Below the pieces are notes generated by a model. That model did not search any database. It was not told the origin of the DNA and saw nothing but the letters and a program-made list of their open reading frames with translations. DNA of 64,000 nt from Bacteroides fragilis (GTDB taxonomy: Bacteria > Bacteroidota > Bacteroidia > Bacteroidales > Bacteroidaceae), in NCBI RefSeq assembly GCF_002849695.1, contig NZ_CP018937.1:2976001-3040000 (forward strand), read 5' to 3'. A program made the position numbers and the translations under genes. Each line of letters opens with the position of its first letter. Position 1 is the stretch's first letter. Below are positions 7,681-15,248 of the stretch, piece by piece.

Positions 7681-9692
7681 GTCTCATTATCTGGTAGCAG
7701 TTTACACAGCACCGGATCGTTTTTGATACGCTCCAGTTCCTCCTGCACAATCTGCTTCACCTCTTCCTTGATGCGCCGGTAGTTCGCCTGCACCGTTTCC
7801 TTCATGCGGTCGTTGCCGTCCTCGTCCGTGAAGTTTGTAATGACGGGAATTTTCTTGTAGGCACTTTCTTCCCGTTTCACCTTTTCGGCATCCACCACAA
7901 TCTCGCAATGAAAAATCTTCTGCTCGATACGCTCGTTGAAGTTGTCGGATACAGAACCGACAAACATTCCCTGCGTAAGCCCGGAAATCTTACTCGGTGG
8001 AATGAGCGCGTCCATCTGCGTGTTGATGGAGGTGGAAACATCCTGCCGGTTGATGGAGATGGACTGCCGTTTCTGCAACACCTTACCGAACCGCTCGGAG
8101 AGCGTCTTGGCTGTTTCCCCCACCACCTGACCGGAGAAAATATTGCCGACAGTGTTCATCACCACTTTCGCCTCTTTGTCCCCGTAGTCACGCACTAACT
8201 GGCTGAAATCCTGAAAGCCCAGACACACGGCAACCTTGTTGCTTCGGGCGGTAGCTATAAGATTGTCCAACCCTTTGAAGTATATTGTGGGCAACTCGTC
8301 GATGATGACCGATGACTTCAGCATCCCCTTCTTGTTGATGAGCTTCACGATACGGGAATTATACAGACCGAGTGCCGCACCGTAGATATTCTGACGGTCG
8401 GGATTGTTACCCACGCAGAGGATTTTCGGCTCTTCGGGATTGTTGATGTCCAGCGTAAACTCGCTGTCTGACATCACCCAGTAGAGCTGCGGTGAAATCA
8501 TCCTCGAAAGCGGGATTTTTGCCGACGCTATCTGACCCATGAGCTGCTCCGCAGCCCCTCCAAGCCACGCATCCATGAACGGCGAAAGGTAGTTCTCCAG
8601 CTCCGGATAAGAGGTCAGTATCGGAAATATATCCTCGTAACGGCGGTTCAGAAACTCGATAGCATGGGGAAACGTGCAAAACTTCCCGTTCTGATAGATT
8701 TTGAGATACCAGATAATACTGGCAAACAGAATGATAGGTGACTCCACGAAGAAGTCGCCCTGCTTTTGCACCCACGTTTTATTGAGGTTGAGCATTATTG
8801 TGTAGGCACTCTCATAGGCATCCGTAATATCTTCCATAAAATCCGGGTGAATGGGATTGCACCGATGAGAGCGTCGCGGGTCGTCGAAGTTGATCACATA
8901 GAACTTCGGCTTTACCTTGTAGCCGTCCGGGTGGTTCAGCAAATGGTTGTAGGCAATAGTAGATAGGTCGGGATACTTGAAATCGTAGATGTATTGACTA
9001 AAGCCCTTTTCAATCTGTTGCTTGATAAAATTGTTTACCACGGCATAGGACTTGCCGCTGCCCGGCGTACCCAACACGATGGACGCACGGAAGGGATTAA
9101 CTACATTGATCCAACCGTTGTTCCAGCGTTTCCTGTAATAGAAACGTGTCGGCAGATTGACCGAATACTCGCTTTCGATAAGCCTCGTTTCCTGCATGAA
9201 ACTCTCGTTCTCGTTGTTGAAAACATCCTCCATCAAATTGTGTTTCAACAGGCGGCTCATCCACAGACCACCCATCAACAGGCAGACATAGCCCGTTCCA
9301 ATGGTAAGGACATACAGTCCCGTCACCGCTTCAAGCGGCAGCGGCAGGGGCAGCAACCACCAGTTCAGGAAAAACAGCACGAACCCGACGGCAAATGCTG
9401 TCCAGATTCTCCCCCAAGTGATTTTCTCACCCTTGACACCCTTCGTACCCAGACAGGACAAGGCAAGCAAAAGGACGGAAAACAGCTTCGTGTAGAGAAT
9501 GGAATGGAACAGCCCCGCCGTGCGGTCGAAGTTCAGAAGGATTTTGTCCACCACGCCGATGTTCACGCCCCACAGCCGGATGGCTTCGTAGCAGAACCAG
9601 TACACGTTCATGACCACTAAAATGATACTCACGGCACGCAGAAAATCCATGATTTTCGCCAATGCCCTCAAATCGTCTTCTTGTTGTGACAT
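7674..9692 (-). CDS. mobC: MobC, VirD4/TraG-type coupling protein
   Basis: This 672-residue protein has several N-terminal membrane helices within residues 10-150. A VirD4-like ATPase domain follows, with Walker A GTPGSGKSYAVVN (about 210) and Walker B SSVIIDELPTIYF (about 460). A C-terminal tail of charged helices ends the protein. In CTnDOT-type elements MobC links the relaxase-DNA complex to the Tra channel at the inner membrane. It is the last gene of the leftward mobA-mobB-mobC operon, and its stop codon falls in the 14-base inverted repeat. The length is normal for the family and no motif is missing. Confidence 0.93.
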   Translation of the reverse strand: MSQQEDDLRALAKIMDFLRAVSIILVVMNVYWFCYEAIRLWGVNIGVVDKILLNFDRTAGLFHSILYTKLFSVLLLALSCLGTKGVKGEKITWGRIWTAFAVGFVLFFLNWWLLPLPLPLEAVTGLYVLTIGTGYVCLLMGGLWMSRLLKHNLMEDVFNNENESFMQETRLIESEYSVNLPTRFYYRKRWNNGWINVVNPFRASIVLGTPGSGKSYAVVNNFIKQQIEKGFSQYIYDFKYPDLSTIAYNHLLNHPDGYKVKPKFYVINFDDPRRSHRCNPIHPDFMEDITDAYESAYTIMLNLNKTWVQKQGDFFVESPIILFASIIWYLKIYQNGKFCTFPHAIEFLNRRYEDIFPILTSYPELENYLSPFMDAWLGGAAEQLMGQIASAKIPLSRMISPQLYWVMSDSEFTLDINNPEEPKILCVGNNPDRQNIYGAALGLYNSRIVKLINKKGMLKSSVIIDELPTIYFKGLDNLIATARSNKVAVCLGFQDFSQLVRDYGDKEAKVVMNTVGNIFSGQVVGETAKTLSERFGKVLQKRQSISINRQDVSTSINTQMDALIPPSKISGLTQGMFVGSVSDNFNERIEQKIFHCEIVVDAEKVKREESAYKKIPVITNFTDEDGNDRMKETVQANYRRIKEEVKQIVQEELERIKNDPVLCKLLPDNETV

Positions 9693-9722
9693 ACATTGAT
9701 TTTTTAATTGTTGATACTCTGA

Positions 9723-10970
9723 TTACATACCCAAGCCCTTGCGTTTTTTCTTCTTTTTGCGCTTCATCGCCCGGATGAAAGCCTCTTCCTCGGCATCTAC
9801 CGCCGGACCTTCGGGAGTGAGCAAGCCCATACCGCCCGATATATCTTCACTGTCGTAGGCGGTCTGCCCGTGTGCCTTGTCCGCAGCATCCACAGGGATG
9901 GATAGCGGTATCGGCGGTTGTCCGGCGTATGGCAGGGTGAAGTGTTCCTGCAAGGCATTCGCCGAAAGCTCCTTACCCATGCGCGAACCGTTCAGCACGC
10001 ATCCCGTGCGGTGGTCGATGAAGGTAGCCCCATAGATGCGCCCTTCCTCTGTGTAGCGCAGTACGGTGTCGATGCCCTTCTCTTTGAGTTGGGATACAAA
10101 TTTGTCCTTGTCATAAGTGCCTTGCAGCACGGAAAGGACGGTGCGTTTCGTCATGTCTGCCAGTTTCCTATCCTTGATTTCCGATTTGGAACGGACAAAC
10201 TTCTTCTGTACGGCTTCATAGCCTGCGGACTTCCCGAAAAGCGAGGATTTGAACGGGTTGCCCACCTTGTTACCCTTGTCGTCCGTGACGGAATAGACCA
10301 GCCCGTGATACTCCCGTCCGCGCACGTTGCCCCTCGCTTCCTCCACCGTCATATTATATAAGGAAAGGAGCGCACGGTATTCGCCCATCGTCTGGAAACG
10401 GTACTGCCCATTCAGAGCCTTCACGGTGTTGCCTACCTGCTTCTTCACATCACCTGCCGATGCGGCCACCTTGCGCAACGGATTATCCAATCTCTGATTT
10501 TTACGTTCTGCCGGATGCAATCCGTACTTCTGTTCCAGTTCCCTGCGGATACGGTCGCTGCGGCGGTAGAGAAAATCCCGGTTGAGCCTTTTCCCGTTCT
10601 CGTCCACGTTGACCGTCACGATGTGCAGGTGGTGGCGGTCGATGTCCTCGTGCTTGAATACAAGATAAGGCTGGTTTCCGAAACCGAGTTTTTCCAGATA
10701 CTCGCGGGCGATATTCTGCAACTCAATATCGGTCAGCACATCCTCCGGGTGCGGGTTGAGAGAGATATGCACCACCGGCTTCTCGATCTTCATCTGCGGT
10801 GGCAGGAAGGTGAGAAAACCCTCCATCGCCTTGCCTATGTCCACCGTTCCCGAACCGTCATTGTAGATGCGGTTGGTGGTGAGAAGCCGCCCCTGCGCCT
10901 CGTTAATCTTCTCCCCGTTGTAGGCAATCGCGCCGTACAACGAACTTCCTACACTGATTTTTGCGACCAT
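9723..10970 (-). CDS. mobB: MobB relaxase
   Basis: This 415-residue protein has a relaxase domain in its first 170 residues. A tyrosine in GAIAYNGEK is the likely nicking residue. VVHISLNPHP is a core strand, and the metal-binding histidine cluster is FKHEDIDRHHLHIVTVNV. The C-terminus is rich in lysine (KRKKKKKRKG), suited to DNA contact. It nicks oriT and leads the strand into the recipient together with MobA. The start lies inside the 3' end of mobA (22-base overlap), so the two are translationally coupled; mobC starts 30 bases after its stop. Confidence 0.92.
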   Translation of the reverse strand: MVAKISVGSSLYGAIAYNGEKINEAQGRLLTTNRIYNDGSGTVDIGKAMEGFLTFLPPQMKIEKPVVHISLNPHPEDVLTDIELQNIAREYLEKLGFGNQPYLVFKHEDIDRHHLHIVTVNVDENGKRLNRDFLYRRSDRIRRELEQKYGLHPAERKNQRLDNPLRKVAASAGDVKKQVGNTVKALNGQYRFQTMGEYRALLSLYNMTVEEARGNVRGREYHGLVYSVTDDKGNKVGNPFKSSLFGKSAGYEAVQKKFVRSKSEIKDRKLADMTKRTVLSVLQGTYDKDKFVSQLKEKGIDTVLRYTEEGRIYGATFIDHRTGCVLNGSRMGKELSANALQEHFTLPYAGQPPIPLSIPVDAADKAHGQTAYDSEDISGGMGLLTPEGPAVDAEEEAFIRAMKRKKKKKRKGLGM

Positions 10971-11377
10971 TTTGCCTCCATTTCCCTTGAAAGTTCCACA
11001 ATCCGGCGGCTCAGTTTCACGAGTTCGACGGTGTGTTGCTCTAATTTGTAGAGCAACGCCATCGCCTTTTTCTCTGAAAAATGCAGCCTCAGTTCCTTCA
11101 CGACTTGGTTGTAATTCGTACCCACGGCACGGAATTGTGCATGAAAATCCGACAGTTTGGTGTAATAGTCCACCAACGTCTTGTCCACCTTCAGCACCTT
11201 GAACGGTTGCCCGAAGAAGTGCGCTTTGAGGAAAACAGACCGTGCATAGACACCCGATTTTCCGAACATGGCGAGGAAACGGTTGTGTTCCTCCTCGTTG
11301 AAACGGACGGTGTACCGGTACACCGCCGGATCAAGTTTGGGATTTCTCCCTGATTTGCTTTTCCTTTTCTCTTTCAT
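10949..11377 (-). CDS. mobA: MobA, oriT-binding mobilisation accessory protein
   Basis: The 142-residue product begins with a basic segment (MKEKRKSKSGRNPKLDPAV). A ribbon-helix-helix-like part follows (YRYTVRFNEEEHNRFLAMF), then a helical C-terminal half with AVGTNYNQVVKELR, a segment typical of plasmid and ICE MobA/MobC relaxosome proteins. It probably binds oriT directly upstream and recruits the MobB relaxase. The motif CTAAATCCAAAGTA lies two bases before its ATG and recurs before traI and traN. It heads the leftward mob operon. Confidence 0.9.
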   Translation of the reverse strand: MKEKRKSKSGRNPKLDPAVYRYTVRFNEEEHNRFLAMFGKSGVYARSVFLKAHFFGQPFKVLKVDKTLVDYYTKLSDFHAQFRAVGTNYNQVVKELRLHFSEKKAMALLYKLEQHTVELVKLSRRIVELSREMEAKWSQKSV

Positions 11378-11379
11378 AT

Positions 11380-11393
11380 TACTTTGGATTTAG
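11380..11393 (-). promoter_or_regulatory. Leader motif CTAAATCCAAAGTA before mobA
   Basis: On the minus strand this motif ends two bases before the mobA ATG. The same sequence, with one extra A, precedes traI and traN, and a variant lies before traE. It probably helps translation start, since normal Shine-Dalgarno sequences are rare in Bacteroides. Confidence 0.6.
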
Positions 11394-12058
11394 CGGATTG
11401 ACGGCATAAGCCGCCGCTTCGGATTACAGCACCGCAGTTCTGAAAGGCTTCCCGACTTCGGAGGGAAAGCCCGCCCCCTGCAAGGGCAAGTGCTTTTCGT
11501 GGCTGCTCAAAATATTTTGAGCGGCTGAAAAGACATCTTGCTATGTTCAGGTGAACATAAAAATCCGTCGGGGACGGATTGGGGATGATTCCTTTCAAAC
11601 TCCGGGCTGCGCTACCTGCGGCGTACCCTGCCGTTCGGGTGCAAAGTTACGCCCTTAAGGCGATGTCCGACAGAGGCTTGCCCCGGACAATCAGTGCCAA
11701 CCGGCGCAACGTGCTGCCACTTGCCGGAGAAGTGATACAAGTTCCAAAATATCCTTGTTTATTTGCAGTGTGATTCGGATGTGGGACTGAAAATACACTC
11801 CTTCCGCCGGATGTTCGGACAGCAATCCGGGCATCAATCCAAACGGTTGAAAACAGGTGTATGTATTCAGATAGTTTTCCAAGCACACGTCCGTGCGGAC
11901 GGATAAAAGCATGGACGGTTGGACAAACCGATGAATACCCGCAGGCACAGCCGGATTAAGGAGTGAATAAATAAATGAATGGGAGTGCGTGCGTACGTAC
12001 TAATGACAATACGCTACCGCCACCGGACAGATGTATAACCAAATAAATTATCAAAAAA
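11394..12058. other. Non-coding region with candidate oriT, between divergent mob and tra operons
   Basis: About 665 bases without a convincing gene separate mobA (leftward) and traA (rightward). The mobA-proximal part is dense in dyads: hairpin 11446-11471 (GGCTTCCC / GGGAAAGCC), perfect palindrome GCTCAAAATATTTTGAGC at 11505-11522, arms TATGTTCA / TGAACATA at 11542-11559, and hairpin AATCCGTC / GACGGATT at 11562-11580. In CTnDOT the oriT lies next to mobA, so this dyad cluster is the natural candidate. The nick position cannot be read from sequence alone. The traA-proximal part (11600-12058) must hold the tra promoter, but no clear TAnnTTTG was identified. Confidence 0.65.
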
Positions 12059-12814
12059 ATGAAAGAAGCAACTTATGTGGCAATCTCCACGCAGAAAGGT
12101 GGAGCGGGTAAGACAACCCTGACAGTGCTTGTAGCAAGCTATCTGCACTATGTGAAAGGCTACAACGTAGCCGTGGTGGACTGCGATTTCCCGCAGTACA
12201 GTATCCATGACATGCGCAAGCGTGACATGAAAGCCGTCATGGAGGACGGGCATTACAAGGTGCTGGCGTATGAGCAGCTCAAACGACTGAAGAAGAACCC
12301 GTACACCATCAGATGCAGCCGTGCGGAAGATGCGGTAAAGACCGCCGAAAATCTGGTGGCAGCGCAGCCCGACCTCGATTTCGTGTTCTTCGACCTGCCG
12401 GGAACAATCAACAATGCCGATGTGGTGCAGACCATTTCCCAAATGGACTATATCTTCACGCCCATCATCGCCGACCGTGTGGTGATGGAGAGTTCCATCA
12501 AGTTCGCCACTGTCATCAACGAACAGATGATAAGCACGGGCAAGTCCGGCATCAAAGGGATTTACCTCGTGTGGAACATGGTGGACGGACGCGAAAAGAC
12601 TGAACTTTACAAGGCATACGACAAGGTCTGTGCCGAGTTCGCCCTGCCCATTCTGGAAACACATCTACCGGACAGTAAGCGCTTCCGCAAGGAGACGGCG
12701 GCAGAACGCAAGGCGGTATTCCGCTCCACGGCGTTTCCGGCGGACAAAATACTGGTACGCGGCAGCAACCTCGACAAACTCGTCGATGAGATTCTCGGCA
12801 TCATCAAAAACTGA
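12059..12814 (+). CDS. traA: TraA, ParA/MinD-type ATPase
   Basis: The 251-residue product has a deviant Walker A motif near its N-terminus (STQKGGAGKTTL, residues 10-21), the switch region VVDCDFPQYS (about 40-49) and a Walker B strand FVFFDLPGTI (about 105-115). These define the ParA/MinD/Soj group. In the CTnDOT family this is the first gene of the tra operon; its exact role in transfer (positioning or partition of the transferring element) is not settled. traB follows after five bases, so the genes are one transcript. Confidence 0.9.
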   Translation: MKEATYVAISTQKGGAGKTTLTVLVASYLHYVKGYNVAVVDCDFPQYSIHDMRKRDMKAVMEDGHYKVLAYEQLKRLKKNPYTIRCSRAEDAVKTAENLVAAQPDLDFVFFDLPGTINNADVVQTISQMDYIFTPIIADRVVMESSIKFATVINEQMISTGKSGIKGIYLVWNMVDGREKTELYKAYDKVCAEFALPILETHLPDSKRFRKETAAERKAVFRSTAFPADKILVRGSNLDKLVDEILGIIKN

Positions 12815-12819
12815 ACGGC

Positions 12820-13269
12820 ATGGCAAAGAAAACAAGAATCGAGGACATCGACAGCGAAGCCGTAATCAACTCATTTCGACTGGACGATACAAGCATTCCG
12901 CCGGAAGCGAGAAGCACGGACGGGAACGCTCCTGTCCCACCTCCGAAAGAAGCGATACAAGAAGCCGTTTCTCCACCCGCCTCGCACTCCAAAGAGGAGC
13001 CGGAACGCAGGCGCAGGAACAGCAAGCCGGAAAAATTGGATTATGACACAGTATTCATATGCGGTTCCAATATCACGGCAAGGCTCGGCAAGCAGGTCTA
13101 TATCCGCAAGGAGTACCACGACCGCATACAGAAGATGCTTCATGTAATCGGAGGCAACGAAGTGACTATCGCGGCATTTCTTGACAACGTGCTGACACAC
13201 CATTTCACGCTGTTCCAAGACGAGATAGCCGAATCGTTCAAACGGCACATGGAATCCTATAATTTATAA
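12820..13269 (+). CDS. traB: TraB, DUF3408 conjugation protein
   Basis: This 149-residue protein has an acidic, proline-containing, disordered N-terminal half. A C-terminal DUF3408-like helical domain follows (GKQVYIRKEYHDRIQKMLHV, VTIAAFLDNVLTHHF). The C-terminal pattern resembles a ribbon-helix-helix fold and is shared with traC just downstream, so the two look like paralogues. The function in transfer is unknown; DNA binding is a reasonable guess. It lies in operon with traA and traC. Confidence 0.85.
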   Translation: MAKKTRIEDIDSEAVINSFRLDDTSIPPEARSTDGNAPVPPPKEAIQEAVSPPASHSKEEPERRRRNSKPEKLDYDTVFICGSNITARLGKQVYIRKEYHDRIQKMLHVIGGNEVTIAAFLDNVLTHHFTLFQDEIAESFKRHMESYNL

Positions 13270-13292
13270 ACACTCAAAAACAACAAAGAAGT

Positions 13293-13655
13293 ATGAAAAG
13301 AACAAATAAGAACCGTCAGGCTGAGTATCTGCAAACAGGAAAGAGTGAAAGAACCGCTGTCCGTGCAGCAAAGTGTGTAACCGACTACGGGCATGAAAAT
13401 ACCGACGTTGACTTCCGCAAGGATAAAGGCAGAGACAAACCGCTCTCGACTTTCCTGCAAGCATCGGAAATCAAAACGCGGCAATGTATATACATCAGCC
13501 GAGAAATTCATGAGAAAGTCGCTATCGTTACCAGTCGGATGGGAAACGGTTTGAGCATCGGCAAGTTTGTGGATAACATCCTCCGCGACCATTTCCGACA
13601 ATACGGGCAGCAGTACATGGAACAGATTGAAAACGCCCAAAAAGTAAGATTATGA
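13293..13655 (+). CDS. traC: TraC, DUF3408 conjugation protein
   Basis: The 120-residue product has a basic N-terminus (MKRTNKNRQAEYL) and the same C-terminal pattern as traB (RQCIYISREIHEKVAIV, GLSIGKFVDNILRDHF). A ribbon-helix-helix-like fold is likely. The stop overlaps the traD start by four bases (ATGA), indicating coupled translation. No direct biochemical role is known. Confidence 0.85.
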   Translation: MKRTNKNRQAEYLQTGKSERTAVRAAKCVTDYGHENTDVDFRKDKGRDKPLSTFLQASEIKTRQCIYISREIHEKVAIVTSRMGNGLSIGKFVDNILRDHFRQYGQQYMEQIENAQKVRL

Positions 13656-14392
13656 CAAAGGCGTTTTTAATCGTATCGGTTGCTTGCAACGTGTGGTTTC
13701 TGTTTCTGCTGTTCTATGACCGCATCATGGACATGAAGCTCATCCGTTTCTTCAGACATATTGCCGGGCTGTGGCGGTCATTGGACAGTACGGTGGCAGA
13801 GCAAGGAAAGGATAAGGAAATACCTCACGCAGACACCTCGGACATCATTGGCAAGAGCCGTTTCAAGATGGCATCGACCCGGACAACCGCTGCCATACCG
13901 ACGCAAGAAGCCGCCACTTCGGAAAAAGGCATTGAGCTGTCGGAGGAAGAGGCTACTTTTGACGACGGAAACACGGAAACCGTCTCACGCCCGACACAAG
14001 TACCGGAGGACAAACTCGATGAAACCTTCACGAGCATCCCGCCCTCGGAACTGGAGTACGGAGAAGATGAACCGGAGGATGAAGAACCAGACAAAAAGCA
14101 GGCTTCGGGAAGCAGCTTCGAGGATATTGACATGGCAGTACACACCATACGGAAGGAATCACCATCCGATGAGGAAATGCGACACGCCGGAAAGGTCATG
14201 ACGGAACTGGACGGGACAGAGCTTTTCACAAGAATAACGGAACGCCTGACCGATGAAGCAATGAGCGAGAGGATTGCAAAGGCGATGGCAGTTTTCGTGG
14301 ACACGGTGAACATGACCGTGACACAACAAAAGGAAAAGGTGTTCGTGATTCCCGACAACATCGAGGAGTTCGACTTCCGAAACTATGTATAA
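13652..14392 (+). CDS. traD: TraD, membrane-anchored conjugation protein
   Basis: The 246-residue protein has one N-terminal membrane helix (FLIVSVACNVWFLFLLFYD), a short basic stretch, a long acidic low-complexity middle (for example YGEDEPEDEEPDKKQ) and a helical C-terminal part (ERLTDEAMSERIAKAMAVF). Position and architecture fit TraD of CTnDOT-type elements. The low-complexity region is probably extended. The role in the channel is unknown. Confidence 0.8.
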   Translation: MTKAFLIVSVACNVWFLFLLFYDRIMDMKLIRFFRHIAGLWRSLDSTVAEQGKDKEIPHADTSDIIGKSRFKMASTRTTAAIPTQEAATSEKGIELSEEEATFDDGNTETVSRPTQVPEDKLDETFTSIPPSELEYGEDEPEDEEPDKKQASGSSFEDIDMAVHTIRKESPSDEEMRHAGKVMTELDGTELFTRITERLTDEAMSERIAKAMAVFVDTVNMTVTQQKEKVFVIPDNIEEFDFRNYV

Positions 14393-14510
14393 CAACTAAA
14401 AAAGAATGGAAATGAAAACGTAAAATGACGACACCCACGCGCACGGCGGTACAAGGTACAGCCAACCCGCAACGGACAGCCCCAAGTCCGTAGAAACAAA
14501 CGGGCAACCA

Positions 14511-14524
14511 CTAAAACCAAAGTA
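14511..14524 (+). promoter_or_regulatory. Variant leader motif CTAAAACCAAAGTA upstream of traE
   Basis: It matches the mobA/traI/traN leader motif with one T missing, but lies about 70 bases before the traE ATG with no start codon right after it. The surrounding gap (14393-14593) has no clear gene; it may be a processed leader or the remnant of a lost small gene. Confidence 0.4.
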
Positions 14525-14593
14525 AAGTAATCAAGTATCAACCGCCCGAAAAAGGACTATCCACCCTTTGGACGGCACAAAAAAGAACAGTTT

Positions 14594-14905
14594 ATGAACA
14601 AGAACATCAGACAAAAGTTAATCATCGCTGCGGCACTTATGATTGCCGCAACCGCCTCCGCTTTCGCACAGGGAAACGGTCTGGCTGGCATCAACGAAGC
14701 CACCTCTATGGTGAGTTCGTATTTCGACCCCGGCACGAAATTAATCTACGCCATCGGCGCGGTAGTCGGGCTTATCGGTGGCGTGAAAGTGTACGGAAAA
14801 TTCTCGTCCGGAGACCCGGACACCTCGAAGACCGCCGCCTCGTGGTTCGGGGCTTGTATCTTCTTGATTGTCGCCGCCACTATCCTGCGCTCATTCTTCC
14901 TTTAA
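14594..14905 (+). CDS. traE: TraE, DUF4134 (VirB2-like) small membrane protein
   Basis: The 103-residue product has a signal peptide ending near ATASAFAQ, then two hydrophobic helices (LIYAIGAVVGLIGGVKVYG and ACIFLIVAATILRSFF) around a short polar loop. This is the layout of VirB2-type pilin subunits. Its position directly before a VirB3-like and a VirB4-like gene supports that role, although sequence identity to true pilins is not evident. The next gene starts ten bases downstream. Confidence 0.85.
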   Translation: MNKNIRQKLIIAAALMIAATASAFAQGNGLAGINEATSMVSSYFDPGTKLIYAIGAVVGLIGGVKVYGKFSSGDPDTSKTAASWFGACIFLIVAATILRSFFL

Positions 14906-14915
14906 TAAACAATGT

Positions 14916-15248
14916 ATGGCTGAATACCCGATAAACAAGGGTATCGGCCGTCCGGTCGAGTTCAAGGGTTTGAAGGCTCAGTACCTCTTCATCTTCTGCG
15001 GAGGTCTGCTGGCTCTCTTCGTCCTGTTCGTCATCCTCTATATGGTCGGCATCGACCAGTGGATATGTATCGGCTTCGGCGCGGCATCGTCTTCCGTCCT
15101 CGTATGGCAGACCTTCGCGCTGAACGCCCGGTACGGCGAACACGGGCTGATGAAATTGGGAGCGGCAAGGAGCCATCCCCGATACCTTATCAACCGACGG
15201 CGGATCACCCGATTACTCAAACGGCAACGAAAGGAAGAAACGACATGA
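14916..15248 (+). CDS. traF: TraF, DUF4133 (VirB3-like) membrane protein
   Basis: The 110-residue protein (MAEYPINKGIGRPVEFKGLK) has two adjacent membrane helices (YLFIFCGGLLALFVLFVILY; WICIGFGAASSSVLVWQTF) and a basic C-terminal tail, as in VirB3-type proteins. The ATG at 14916 is chosen over an upstream in-frame start at 14868 because it starts the conserved part and avoids overlap with traE. The stop overlaps the traG start (ATGA). Confidence 0.85.
   Translation: MAEYPINKGIGRPVEFKGLKAQYLFIFCGGLLALFVLFVILYMVGIDQWICIGFGAASSSVLVWQTFALNARYGEHGLMKLGAARSHPRYLINRRRITRLLKRQRKEETT

Noticed and set aside
8994..9620. 208-codon plus-strand frame opposite mobC
   Set aside because: It is the complement of a clear coupling-protein gene and lacks domain logic.
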